Part shown: positions 25,777-34,986 of the stretch, piece after piece
Position numbering within the stretch: position 1 is the first letter of the stretch
Layout of the letters: every line of letters starts with the position of its first letter
DNA from: Lachnospiraceae bacterium
GTDB taxonomy: Bacteria > Bacillota > Clostridia > Lachnospirales > Lachnospiraceae
Direction: 5' to 3'
NCBI GenBank assembly: GCA_024403335.1
Contig: JAKSSA010000015.1
Span: 1-40,339 of the forward strand
Length of the DNA: 40,339 nucleotides
Program-made: the position numbers and the translations under genes
The notes under the pieces: model-generated
What the model saw: the letters and a program-made list of their open reading frames with translations, nothing else
What the model was told of the DNA's origin: nothing
The model's database searches: none

Positions 25777-27501
25777 ATGAAAAAGAGTATTTATGCAGGC
25801 ATATTGTCTTTGATGATATTGTTATTTGCAGGATGTGGCGAAGCTGAAAAGACAAATAAAGATGCTTTAGACAAAGAAAGTCAGGATACAATTGAAGCTT
25901 TAATACCTGACAGTGAAGTATCAAAAGCTGATGCTTTGACAGAAAATGATGTATTAGACGGCAACAAAGAAAATGCAGAAAATGGAGTTTTAAATGAAGA
26001 TGATTCAAAGGAGGAGGATAAAACAATGACTATTGAGGATGTATTTGCTAATCTTACAATGGCAAAGGGCTACAAAGGCTTTGAGGATGGCAACCCGATA
26101 ATGATACAAAGCTACGGTGCGGACCCATTTGCCATGGTTTACAAGGACAGAGTTTATTTTTATATGACTGCTGACAATGAAGATTATGATTCAAAGGGTG
26201 AGCTTAAGGAAAACGGATATGGTCAGATTAAGACAATAAGAATCGTTTCAACAGATGATTTTGTAAATTATGAGGATCATGGATACATAAAAATAGCAGG
26301 AACTATCTGCAAGTGGGCAAGAAACTCCTGGGCACCGGCTGCCTGCTGGAAAAACATTGATGGCAAGGACAAATTCTTTGTTTATTTTGCAGATTCAGGA
26401 AACGGAATAGGCGTTGTTACAGCTGACAGTCCGACAGGTCCTTTTACAGATCCGCTTGGCACAGCATTAATTAACAGAAAAACACCAAACTGCGCAAATG
26501 TTGAATGGCTTTTTGATCCTGCTGTTATGGTAGATGATGACGGAACAGGATATCTTTATTTTGGTGGCGGTATCCCTGCAAGTGCAACTGCAGCAGCACC
26601 CGGAACAGGAAGATGCGTTAAGCTTGGCGATGATATGATAAGTCTTGCCACAGAACCTGTTTCAATGGATATTCCTTATTTATTTGAAGATTCAGGTATC
26701 CATAAATATAATGATAAGTATTATTACAGTTATTGCACAAATTGGAATGTTGATGCAGAAGGAACTAAAACCTACGGCTTTAATAATGCTGAAATCGTGG
26801 TCATGGAAAGTGATTCACCATTGGGACCCTTTGTATATAAGGAAAGAGTATTGAAAAATCCGGGTACGGTTTTTGGTTTGTATGGAAATAACCACCATTG
26901 TATTTTTACTTTTAATGGAGAGTGGTATATTACTTACCATGCAAGAACCTTGGAAAAGTATAAAAAGATTGAAAAGGGTTATCGTTCAACTCATGTTAAT
27001 TCCTTTAAAATGGGAGAAGACGGATCGATTGGCAACATCACTATGAACAAAAAAGGTCCTGAGGCCTTGAAAAATGTTGATGCATATTCTTTTAATATGG
27101 CTTCATGCGGTGCAATTCTGGCAGGAGTTACTTTAAAGGGCGCAGATGAGGTCAGCTTAAAGGAAGGCTGCGGCACAATGACTGTGTCTGGTATTGATTC
27201 AGGCGATTACATTTTTATAAGAAATGTTGATTTCAAAGAAAAAAAGGCTGAAAAAGTTATTATTAAGCTTGCAAAGTGTAGCGATGTTTCTGAAGATGCA
27301 GGAATAATGGTTACAACAGGCATGCCAACAAGAAAGCAGGGAAATAACAAGTTTGCTTTGTATGAAGTATTAAAATCTGCAAATGAAGGCGAATATATAG
27401 AATATTCCTTCGAGCTTTTGGATGTGCTTGAGGGTGTACAGAATATTGGCTTTATCTTTGCAGGAAGCGGTTATGAAATGCTTGGCTTTAAGTTTGAGTA
27501 A
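25777..27501 (+). CDS. Secreted GH43-like glycoside hydrolase lipoprotein
   Basis: This protein of about 574 aa begins with a lipoprotein signal peptide (lipobox FAGC, Cys19), then an acidic, Asp/Glu/Asn-rich linker (about 20-80). A five-bladed-propeller GH43-type domain (about 100-430) follows, then a beta-rich C-terminal module (about 440-574) that looks like a CBM6-type carbohydrate-binding domain. Candidate catalytic residues are D116 (YGADPF, base), D247 (FDPAV) and E304 (FEDSGIH, acid). The family acts on arabinoxylan, arabinan or xylo-oligosaccharides; which one is not clear here. The ATG at 25777 gives a proper signal peptide and has AAAAGG about 10 nt upstream. The ATG at 25756 would add seven residues. 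Confidence 0.85.
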   Translation: MKKSIYAGILSLMILLFAGCGEAEKTNKDALDKESQDTIEALIPDSEVSKADALTENDVLDGNKENAENGVLNEDDSKEEDKTMTIEDVFANLTMAKGYKGFEDGNPIMIQSYGADPFAMVYKDRVYFYMTADNEDYDSKGELKENGYGQIKTIRIVSTDDFVNYEDHGYIKIAGTICKWARNSWAPAACWKNIDGKDKFFVYFADSGNGIGVVTADSPTGPFTDPLGTALINRKTPNCANVEWLFDPAVMVDDDGTGYLYFGGGIPASATAAAPGTGRCVKLGDDMISLATEPVSMDIPYLFEDSGIHKYNDKYYYSYCTNWNVDAEGTKTYGFNNAEIVVMESDSPLGPFVYKERVLKNPGTVFGLYGNNHHCIFTFNGEWYITYHARTLEKYKKIEKGYRSTHVNSFKMGEDGSIGNITMNKKGPEALKNVDAYSFNMASCGAILAGVTLKGADEVSLKEGCGTMTVSGIDSGDYIFIRNVDFKEKKAEKVIIKLAKCSDVSEDAGIMVTTGMPTRKQGNNKFALYEVLKSANEGEYIEYSFELLDVLEGVQNIGFIFAGSGYEMLGFKFE

Positions 27502-27572
27502 TTTTGTTTAATTTTCTGTTTGTCGTTAAAAGCAGTTAAGAAGTAAGAGTTTGTAAATTTAAGGAGGAAAAA

Positions 27573-28625
27573 ATGTTAAACGAAGCATTGAAGATTAAAA
27601 ATCTGGTTATTAAAAACAGGATAGCCATCCCGCCTATGGTATGCTTTAACTGGACTGATGAAAACGGATATGTAACAGAGAAAAACATTGAGCATTATCG
27701 TGATCTGGCAAAGGGTGGTGCCGGATTGGTTATTGTTGAAGCAACTTCGGTTGCAAAGAAAGCAAAGCTTCATGAAAATGAACTTGGAATATGGGATGAC
27801 AGTCATATTGCCGGTTTGAAGACAATAGTTGATGAAATCCATAAATATGGCGCAAAAACCTTCATTCAGCTTGTAAATGCAGGCGGAAACGGCCCGGATG
27901 AAAACTGTGATGTTCCAACAAGAAAAGAATATCGTGGCAGGGTTCGCGGTGTTGAAATGACAGAAGAAAGAATTAATGAAGCAAAGGAAGAGTTTGTCAA
28001 AGCTGCCTTGAGAGCTCAAGAGGCTGGATTTGACGGTGTAGAAATTCATGGCTGTCATGGTGATCGTAGTTCCTGCTTTTTTAACAGCAGAATGAATTTA
28101 AGAGAAGACAAGTACGGCAAAGATAAGTCTTTGTTTGCAAAAGAAGTTTTGAAAGCTGTAAAGGCTGCCTGCAACGAAGATTTTATAGTAGGCATCAGAA
28201 TCGGGTGTTTTGAGCCTACACTTGAAGATGGTTTAGAGCACTGCAAAGAGGTTGCACCATATGCTGATTTCTTAGATGTTTCTTATGGTGGCAACTTTGA
28301 TGCTTTTACACCTGATGGCTTCGAGGGCTCTGCAGCAGTTTATGGAGCGAAATGTGTTAAAGAAATGCTTCCTTCAATGCCTGTTTTCGGAGTTCATCTT
28401 ATAAACAGTAAAGAGGCTTGTGAAAAAGCTCTTTCATATGGACTTGATATGGTAGATGTAGGAAAGGCTGCTTTGGTTGACCCTGCATTTGCTAACCATG
28501 TTATAAATGGCGACAGGGAGGAAGGACATTGCCTTCATTGTAAGAATTTCTGCAAATGGAATCCTAACGAGATGGCTAATCCTAATGTAAAATGCCCGGG
28601 TTTTGAAAAATACAACAGGGCGTAG
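27573..28625 (+). CDS. NADH:flavin oxidoreductase (Old Yellow Enzyme family)
   Basis: This 350-aa FMN-dependent TIM-barrel oxidoreductase starts with LKIKNLVIKNRIAIPPM and carries GFDGVEIHGCHGDR (FMN/substrate motif, normally GVEIHGAHGYL) and SRMNLREDKYG. It ends in a Cys motif CLHCKNFC, which could hold a metal or cluster. It lacks the second FAD/NAD domain of the 2,4-dienoyl-CoA reductase type and so is the short form. Substrates of this family are enones or enoates; none can be assigned. AAGGAGG precedes the ATG. It lies 71 nt after the glycosidase gene and may share its transcript. Confidence 0.88.
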   Translation: MLNEALKIKNLVIKNRIAIPPMVCFNWTDENGYVTEKNIEHYRDLAKGGAGLVIVEATSVAKKAKLHENELGIWDDSHIAGLKTIVDEIHKYGAKTFIQLVNAGGNGPDENCDVPTRKEYRGRVRGVEMTEERINEAKEEFVKAALRAQEAGFDGVEIHGCHGDRSSCFFNSRMNLREDKYGKDKSLFAKEVLKAVKAACNEDFIVGIRIGCFEPTLEDGLEHCKEVAPYADFLDVSYGGNFDAFTPDGFEGSAAVYGAKCVKEMLPSMPVFGVHLINSKEACEKALSYGLDMVDVGKAALVDPAFANHVINGDREEGHCLHCKNFCKWNPNEMANPNVKCPGFEKYNRA

Positions 28626-28651
28626 CTGTAAATTGTCAAAAGTGAAAATGC

Positions 28652-28678
28652 TGTAATATGAAAAGAGTTAATATTACA
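28652..28678. promoter_or_regulatory. Inverted repeat between the OYE and receptor genes
   Basis: TGTAATAT and ATATTACA form a perfect 8-bp inverted repeat with an 11-nt loop. There is no T-run, so a classic terminator is unlikely. It lies 34 bp upstream of the -35 at 28712 and resembles the repeat at 25631-25648. Confidence 0.4.
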
Positions 28679-28711
28679 TAAGTTGGCAGACATTGTTAAT
28701 GATGACAGTAC

Positions 28712-28740
28712 TTGCGATTGGTATATAAAAGTGCTAAAAT
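28712..28740 (+). promoter_or_regulatory. Promoter of the third chemoreceptor
   Basis: TTGCGA (28712-28717), a 17-bp spacer and TAAAAT (28735-28740) precede the ATG at 28787 by about 46 nt. Its position argues against translation starting at the in-frame TTG at 28712. Confidence 0.65.
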
Positions 28741-28786
28741 AGTTCTATGGTACTATAAAAGTACATATCACAAAGGGAGGAATGGT

Positions 28787-30262
28787 ATGGAAGATCTTTA
28801 TTTAAAAAGAGTCAATAAATTTGTAATGATTATTACAATTGTTATTGATATATGTACAGTAGTAGGCTATGTTATTGCAACAATTTCAGGAGCATATGCG
28901 CCTTTAAGACTTGCATTGATTTTGTTTGTAATGTTTGCAGGTTTGATAATAAGCGGCATGACTTTAAAGAAAGATCCTGCGAGATTCAGATATGTTGAGC
29001 TTATTTGCTTTGCAATTCTTTATGTTATTGCATTAATAGAAGCAGGCAATGACCATATGTATGTTTTACTGTTTCCTATTATAAGTATGTATGTACTTTA
29101 TTTTGACCTTAAGTTCATCAAATTGACTGCAGGGCTGTTTATTGGCGTAAATTTAATAGATTTAGTTTATATGCTTGCAGTTTTGGGCAAATTTCATTCA
29201 GGAAATGTAATTGATGTTCCGGTACTTATGCTCAGATATGGCTCTGTAATTATAAGCATTATTGCCATTGTTGGAACTACAGTTTGGGCAAATCGCAATA
29301 ATGCAGATAAAATTACATCACTTGATGCTGAAAGAGTGAAGTCAGAAGGTTTGCTTAGTGCAGTAGTTGATGTAATGAAGACTGTGGGAGAAAGTTCAGA
29401 GGAAATCAACGAGAACATGAGCTTACTTAATGCAAATGTTGAAAGTACAGCTGAGATTTTGTCAGAGCTTTCCAATATTAATGACAGCAATACAAGAAAT
29501 ATTCATAGTCAGAAAGAAAAGACTGAAGAGATTGCCGAGAAGATTTCAAGAACCAAGGCAGAATCAGAGAAGATGGTTGATCTTTCTAAAAAGTCAGAGC
29601 TTGCTGTAGATGATGGTAATAAGTCAATGGATGATATGAGAAAGCAGGCTGAAGCTACCAGAAAATCTACAGAAGCAGTTGTAAGCACAGTAGAAGCCTT
29701 GATTAAGGACACTGATGCAGTAAGTGAACTTACTTCACAGATTATCAAAATCTCAGGACAGACAAATCTTCTTGCACTTAATGCTTCTATTGAAAGTGCA
29801 AGAGCAGGTGAGGCCGGAAGAGGTTTTGCAGTAGTTGCAACAGAAATAGGAAAACTTGCTGAAAATACTAAAAATCTTACTGTTTCCATTCAGGCAATAA
29901 TTGATTCTTTGAACAGTAATGCAGCAGAAGCAAGAAATACAATATCGGTTATCGGTGAAAATTCCAAGCTTGAGTTTGAAAATATTATTAATGCAGAGAA
30001 GCAGTTTGAGATTATCGGTGAATATATGAGCGAGCTTAATGAAAGCGTAAGCTCAATCAGCGAGAGTATCAGTGATATTGTTATTTCAAACAATGAAATT
30101 GTTGACAGCATTGAGAATATAGCAAATTCAAGTGTTGAGGCAGCAAACCGTACAGCAGAAGCAGTAGAACTTGGAATTGGATGCAGAGATAATACAGCGG
30201 CAGTTTTGAATAAGGTTGAGGTTCTTTCTGAAACTGTACACAAAGCGGATGCATATATTTAA
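28787..30262 (+). CDS. Methyl-accepting chemotaxis protein with multi-spanning membrane N-terminus
   Basis: This 491-aa receptor has about six membrane segments in its first 180 residues with only short loops, so there is no large external sensor domain. The cytoplasmic coiled coil follows, with the signalling tip [20 protein letters not shown] (about 325-345). This type may sense membrane or intracellular cues rather than a bound external ligand. GGGAGG at 28775-28780 fixes the ATG at 28787. It is monocistronic and ended by the hairpin at 30277-30340. I found no methylation or tether motif at the C-terminus worth naming. Confidence 0.9.
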   Translation: MEDLYLKRVNKFVMIITIVIDICTVVGYVIATISGAYAPLRLALILFVMFAGLIISGMTLKKDPARFRYVELICFAILYVIALIEAGNDHMYVLLFPIISMYVLYFDLKFIKLTAGLFIGVNLIDLVYMLAVLGKFHSGNVIDVPVLMLRYGSVIISIIAIVGTTVWANRNNADKITSLDAERVKSEGLLSAVVDVMKTVGESSEEINENMSLLNANVESTAEILSELSNINDSNTRNIHSQKEKTEEIAEKISRTKAESEKMVDLSKKSELAVDDGNKSMDDMRKQAEATRKSTEAVVSTVEALIKDTDAVSELTSQIIKISGQTNLLALNASIESARAGEAGRGFAVVATEIGKLAENTKNLTVSIQAIIDSLNSNAAEARNTISVIGENSKLEFENIINAEKQFEIIGEYMSELNESVSSISESISDIVISNNEIVDSIENIANSSVEAANRTAEAVELGIGCRDNTAAVLNKVEVLSETVHKADAYI

Positions 30263-30276
30263 TAATATTATTTAAG

Positions 30277-30340
30277 AAAAAGGGGGCTTAGAAAAAATAA
30301 TGTCTTATTAATGGCATTGTTTCTTCTAAGCCCCTTTTTT
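30277..30340. terminator. Bidirectional terminator with long loop
   Basis: Arms AAAAAGGGGGCTTAGAA (30277-30293) and TTCTAAGCCCCTTTTTT (30324-30340) pair almost fully around a 30-nt loop between two convergent genes. U-tracts are available in both directions. Confidence 0.85.
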
Positions 30341-30344
30341 AATG

Positions 30345-30722
30345 TTATTTTGTTTTTAATACTTCTTTAACTCTTGACATTAAATCCATTGGAAGAAATG
30401 GTTTAACGATGTAGTTGGCAGCACCTAACATAAGAGCTTTTTTTATGTCTTTAATATCATTTTGTGCAGTTAAGAATATTACAGGAATGTCCTTTAAATT
30501 TTTATTTTTTTTCATAACTTCAAAAACCTGAATGCCATCCATTACAGGCATTTTGATATCAAGGATTATTAAATCAAAATCAACTGCCTGCATGGTTTCC
30601 AAAGCCTTCATCCCTGAAGTGGCTTCGTACAAAGTATATGCGCCTATGCCTAAAGCCCTTTTTACCATTTTTATGTTCATCATATCATCATCAACGATGA
30701 GTATTTTTCTGTAATCTGCCAT
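30345..30722 (-). CDS. Stand-alone CheY-like response regulator
   Basis: This 125-aa single REC domain has the acidic pocket VDDD (11-13), the phospho-acceptor D55 in LIILDIKMPVMDG, FLTA (switch Thr/Ser region) and the conserved Lys in VKPF. There is no output domain. GGAGTG lies 7 nt before the ATG at 30722; upstream in-frame ATGs would add a non-conserved extension. It shares PVIFLTA-x-ND and the overall pattern with the last REC domain of the hybrid kinase encoded divergently. It is therefore a likely phosphorelay partner. Confidence 0.9.
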   Translation of the reverse strand: MADYRKILIVDDDMMNIKMVKRALGIGAYTLYEATSGMKALETMQAVDFDLIILDIKMPVMDGIQVFEVMKKNKNLKDIPVIFLTAQNDIKDIKKALMLGAANYIVKPFLPMDLMSRVKEVLKTK

Positions 30723-30872
30723 TTTCACTCCAAAACTTATTTTTGTACTTGCCATTTTATCAGAAATTATTTGGTTTTTCATCAAAAAAATGAGTGTTTA
30801 TTATTATAAATTGGTTGAAAAAATGAACTATTGCTAATAAATGTAAAATATTGTTTGGCAGACAACTTTTTG

Positions 30873-30901
30873 TATACAATATTTATTTGTAAGTATATAA
30901 T
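30873..30901 (+). promoter_or_regulatory. Probable promoter of the hybrid kinase gene
   Basis: TATACA (30873-30878), a 17-bp spacer and TATAAT (30896-30901) lie about 30 nt before the ATG at 30932. Confidence 0.55.
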
Positions 30902-30931
30902 TGTAAAGATGTCTTACTTTTAAGGAGTTTT

Positions 30932-33900
30932 ATGGGTTTTTTAGTTAATGTCGGCCTGATAATAGCGGGCACATGGTGTATAAGTGCGGGCGTGAGCTTC
31001 TCCTTCCGCGAAAAAAGAAGCGGTAACAGATATCGTTTCTTTATACTGTTTTTAGGTATTGCAGCAGGTATTTGGAATTACGGATATGCCATTATGGGCA
31101 TGAACTTTTCCCCATATTGGATAAGAACAGGCCGAATGATAGGTCTTTTTGGCTGCTTGTTTTATATCATGTGGCTTATTATCATGCTGTCATATGTTGT
31201 AAGAATAAAGCGCATATTCAGAAATTTAATGATTTTTATTCAGATACCTTTAGGCATATGGGATGTAATTGCATATACCAATCCCAAGCACAGGGACTTT
31301 TTCTGGCAGGACGGAAGAACGGCATATGTTAATAACGGAACCTATATTGAAGACACTTTGCATGGTATATATATTGCACTTTGCTTCTTGGTTGTGTTTA
31401 TTATCGCAATTGTGTGGCTTACAAGTAACAAGACAAGAGAAGGCAAAACCTTCGTAAGAGTTTCAGTTTATTCACATCTTATTATGATGTTAAGCATTAT
31501 ACCTGATACTGTCTTACCTAAAATGGGATATCCCTCTTTCCCTTCATCCTGTTTGGGCGTAGCTGTTACATATCTTATAGTATGGCATACTGCAAATTCC
31601 TATAACGGCTTCAGTGTTACGGTAAGCAATGTAAGTAACAGTATTTTTGAGACCTCAAATCTTCATATTCTTGTATATGATTTGAAACAAAATCTGTGTA
31701 TTTCCAATAAATCAGCGCAGAAGTTTTTCCACATAAGATCAAAAAGAGCAAGACTTTACGACCTTTTTGAAATGTCTGAAAAAGAGGCAAATATTCTTTT
31801 TAACAGTGCTTTAAATGAGTCAGTAAGAAATTACAGGGCAGTAACAAGAGTAGGCGGTGTTAATGTTTCGCTTGCTTTTGGTGTTGCAAGGCAGAAGCAT
31901 AATGTACCTTATGGCATTATTATGTTTGTACAGGACATGACTAAGGAAGCTGAGATGATGAAGGAGCTGGAATCAGCTAACAAAGCTAAAAGTGAATTTC
32001 TTGCAAACATGTCTCATGAAATCAGAACGCCTATTAATGCAGTTTTAGGTATGAACGAGCTTATTATTCGCGAAAGCACAGAGCCCTATATTGTAAGCTA
32101 TGCGCAGGATGTTAAGAGCTCTGGCCGTATCCTGCTTTCCCTTATTAATGATATTCTTGACTTTTCAAAGATTGAGTCAGGAAAGATGGATATTATTCCT
32201 GTGGAATATGAGCTTGCAAGCCTTATTAACGATATCATTAACATGATGACTCCGAGGGCACAGGATAAGAAGCTTGAATTTAGGGTGGATATAGATGAAG
32301 AGCTTCCTGTAGGCCTTATTGGTGATGAAATCAGAATCCGCCAGATTATTATGAATCTTGTGAGCAATGCGATTAAGTATACCGAAAAGGGCTGGGTTTC
32401 TCTTAAGATGGCTTTTGAAAAAACCGAGGGTGGAATTGAGCTTATAATCGAGGTTGCTGACAGTGGTAAGGGTATTCGTAAGGAAGATCAAGCAAGACTT
32501 TTTAATTCCTTTACAAGAGTTGACGAGGTAAAAAACAGAACTATTGAAGGAACCGGCTTGGGCTTGGCTTTGACTAAATCATTTGTTGAGATGATGGGCG
32601 GAACGCTTGGTTTTGAGAGTACTTATGGAAAGGGCAGTACTTTTTCAGTAAAGGTTACTCAGGGCGTGTCAAATGATTCGCCTATTGGTGATTTTTCTAA
32701 AAAGATTAAGCAGAACAAGGAAAAGAGCGGCAAGACTCACAGCGAACTTTATGCACCCGGTGCAAAGGTTCTGGTAGTTGACGACGTTGATATGAACTGC
32801 AAGGTATTTATGGGCCTTTTGAAGAATAGCGGTATGGATATTGACAAGGCACTTTCAGGAAGAGAAGCTATTGGCAAGTGCAAGGAAAAACGCTATGATT
32901 TGATTTTTATGGACCACAGAATGCCTGTAATGGATGGTGTTGAATGTTTCCATATTTTAAGAAAGATGGATACACCAAACAAGAATACACCGGTTGTTAT
33001 TCTTACGGCTAATGCCTTGTCAGGTGCAAGGGAGGAATATGTCAAGGAAGGCTTTGACGAATTCTTAGGAAAGCCAATTGAAATTAAATACCTTGAGAAT
33101 ACAATCCGTAAGTTTTTACCTGATTTCATTAAGCAAAAGCCCTCTGAAGCAGCTGAGGCAAATGATAAAAAGACAGGTATTGAATATCTTCCGATACAGT
33201 ACCCCGGTCTTAATATAGAACTTGGTCTTTCCTACTGTATGAAGGATGCAGAATTTTATCATTCCATGCTTGAAGAGTTTGTAAATTCAGATAAGAGTGA
33301 AGTGATAGCACAAAGCTTAAATGACGGTAATTATGAAGATTTCGGAACCTATGTACATGCAGTTAAGAGCTCTGCTTTAACAATAGGTGCAGAAGAACTT
33401 TCTTCAAAAGCAAAGAAGCTTGAAGCAGCAGCTAAACAGCAGGATAAGGAATATATTGATAATAATTATGCAGATTTCGCACAGGATTATCAGGCTGTAA
33501 TTCAGATGATTAAAAATCCTGTTGAAATTGAAAATAAACAAATTGATAATAAAGCACCAGAGGATAATGCTGTATCAGAAGAAAATGTTTCTGAAAAAGC
33601 CAAGAATGCAGAAGCTGCTAAAGCCTCAGAAGTAAGCGATAAAAAGATGAAGGAAGAGCTTATGCAGTTTATTATTGCTCTTTCAAAAACCATTGAAGCA
33701 AAGGACCGCTATACAAGAGGTCATTCTGAAAGAGTTGCACAGTATTCAAGAGAAATTGCAAAGCGAATGGGCTTTAGCGAGGATGAACAGGAAGAAATAT
33801 ATATCGTTGGTTTGTTACATGACCTTGGAAAGATACATATTCCTGAAGGAATTATTAACAAGGTTACACCTTTAACTGAGGATGATGAAACTTATATTCA

Positions 33901-34612
33901 CCTTCATCCGAATGCAGGCTATCATATTCTTAAGGATATCGAAAGCGTGCCAAATATTGCATACGGTGCAAGATTCCATCATGAAAGATTTGACGGAAGT
34001 GGATATCCTGCCGGAATATCAGGCAAGGACATTCCCGAAACAGCAAGAATTATTGCGGTTGCTGATGCATATGACGCTATGGCCTCGGCAAGAGCTTACA
34101 GAGGGGTTCTACCTCAGGAGGTTGTAAGAAATGAGATCGAAAAAGGCAGAGGCACTCAGTTTGATCCGGATATTGCAGATATTATGCTTCAGATGATTGA
34201 TGAAGATACGGAATATAACATGCGCCAGCCGGATGTGAAGGTTAAAAACATACTTGTAATTGACGATGAAAAGATGAATCGTATGCAGGTTAAACATCAT
34301 CTTAAGGGCGATAGCCATTTCCAGCTTTTAGAGGCATCTTCCGGCATGGAGGGTGTGAATATGGTTATAACAAACGATATCGATTTGGTGTTGCTTGACA
34401 TAAGAATGCCTGAGCTTGACGGATTTGCAACACTCGAGATGATAAGAGCGGTTTCTTCTAATATTCCGGTTATATTCCTTACTGCGGATAATGATATAGA
34501 AACAATTACCCGCGCTACAATGGTTGGTGTTAAGGATTATCTGGTAAAACCTGTTATGAAGAATGCTCTTCTTGATATGATTAAAAATGCATTGAATTTG
34601 ATGGAGGTATAG
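30932..34612 (+). CDS. Hybrid histidine kinase fused to Hpt, HD-GYP and REC domains
   Basis: This is a 1226-aa membrane signalling protein. The domains in order are about seven membrane segments (1-220, HisKA_7TM-like) and a PAS-like region (about 230-340). HisKA follows with H362 (MSHEIRTPINAVLG), then HATPase with NLVSNAIKYT, DSGKGI and GTGLGLAL (about 470-560). REC1 has D661 (IFMDHRMPVMDG) and Hpt has H809 (VHAVKSSALTIGAEEL). An HD-GYP phosphodiesterase (about 910-1095) has H963-D964 (LLHDLGKI) and HHERFDGSGYP (1016-1026). REC2 has D1156 (VLLDIRMPELDG). It would pass phosphate His-Asp-His-Asp and hydrolyse c-di-GMP in one chain. AAGGAG precedes the ATG. A stand-alone Hpt gene follows after 3 nt. 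Confidence 0.93.
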   Translation: MGFLVNVGLIIAGTWCISAGVSFSFREKRSGNRYRFFILFLGIAAGIWNYGYAIMGMNFSPYWIRTGRMIGLFGCLFYIMWLIIMLSYVVRIKRIFRNLMIFIQIPLGIWDVIAYTNPKHRDFFWQDGRTAYVNNGTYIEDTLHGIYIALCFLVVFIIAIVWLTSNKTREGKTFVRVSVYSHLIMMLSIIPDTVLPKMGYPSFPSSCLGVAVTYLIVWHTANSYNGFSVTVSNVSNSIFETSNLHILVYDLKQNLCISNKSAQKFFHIRSKRARLYDLFEMSEKEANILFNSALNESVRNYRAVTRVGGVNVSLAFGVARQKHNVPYGIIMFVQDMTKEAEMMKELESANKAKSEFLANMSHEIRTPINAVLGMNELIIRESTEPYIVSYAQDVKSSGRILLSLINDILDFSKIESGKMDIIPVEYELASLINDIINMMTPRAQDKKLEFRVDIDEELPVGLIGDEIRIRQIIMNLVSNAIKYTEKGWVSLKMAFEKTEGGIELIIEVADSGKGIRKEDQARLFNSFTRVDEVKNRTIEGTGLGLALTKSFVEMMGGTLGFESTYGKGSTFSVKVTQGVSNDSPIGDFSKKIKQNKEKSGKTHSELYAPGAKVLVVDDVDMNCKVFMGLLKNSGMDIDKALSGREAIGKCKEKRYDLIFMDHRMPVMDGVECFHILRKMDTPNKNTPVVILTANALSGAREEYVKEGFDEFLGKPIEIKYLENTIRKFLPDFIKQKPSEAAEANDKKTGIEYLPIQYPGLNIELGLSYCMKDAEFYHSMLEEFVNSDKSEVIAQSLNDGNYEDFGTYVHAVKSSALTIGAEELSSKAKKLEAAAKQQDKEYIDNNYADFAQDYQAVIQMIKNPVEIENKQIDNKAPEDNAVSEENVSEKAKNAEAAKASEVSDKKMKEELMQFIIALSKTIEAKDRYTRGHSERVAQYSREIAKRMGFSEDEQEEIYIVGLLHDLGKIHIPEGIINKVTPLTEDDETYIHLHPNAGYHILKDIESVPNIAYGARFHHERFDGSGYPAGISGKDIPETARIIAVADAYDAMASARAYRGVLPQEVVRNEIEKGRGTQFDPDIADIMLQMIDEDTEYNMRQPDVKVKNILVIDDEKMNRMQVKHHLKGDSHFQLLEASSGMEGVNMVITNDIDLVLLDIRMPELDGFATLEMIRAVSSNIPVIFLTADNDIETITRATMVGVKDYLVKPVMKNALLDMIKNALNLMEV

Positions 34613-34615
34613 GAT

Positions 34616-34972
34616 ATGGCACTGTCAGAATTGAAAAATGTGATTTCTGAGTTCGATTATGAAAGTGGTATGGCATATTGCGGTGAGGATGAGGAATTTT
34701 TCCTTGAAATGTTAAGTGATTATGTCGATAGCGGAAGAGATGAATTACTGCCTAAGCTTTATGAAGCAAAGGATTGGGTTAATTATGAAATAGAAGTTCA
34801 TGCTTTGAAGAGTACTTCAAGAATGATGGGCTTTCCTTTGCTTGGTGACAAGTGTGAGGTTTTACAAAATGCCGCAGCTGCAAAAGATGAAGCCACGCTT
34901 AATGCAAAGCATGGGGAAATGATGAGCTCATATGAGAAAATATTAATGGCCGTAAGAAATGAAATTGGTTGA
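34616..34972 (+). CDS. Stand-alone histidine phosphotransfer (Hpt) protein
   Basis: This 118-aa helical protein has the Hpt motif VHALKSTSRMMGF, with H62 as the probable phosphorylated residue. The preceding helices (YCGEDEEFFLEMLSDYVDS) resemble the N-terminal part of the Hpt inside the hybrid kinase (YCMKDAEFYHSMLEEFVNS). GGAGGT overlaps the end of the kinase gene, so the two are coupled. It would carry phosphate between the hybrid kinase REC domains and another regulator such as the CheY-like protein. Confidence 0.88.
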   Translation: MALSELKNVISEFDYESGMAYCGEDEEFFLEMLSDYVDSGRDELLPKLYEAKDWVNYEIEVHALKSTSRMMGFPLLGDKCEVLQNAAAAKDEATLNAKHGEMMSSYEKILMAVRNEIG

Positions 34973-34986
34973 TTTTGGGAGGAAAA

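Noticed and set aside
28712-28786. TTG start for the third chemoreceptor at 28712
   Set aside because: That TTG is the first half of a good -35 element, and a strong SD precedes the ATG at 28787.
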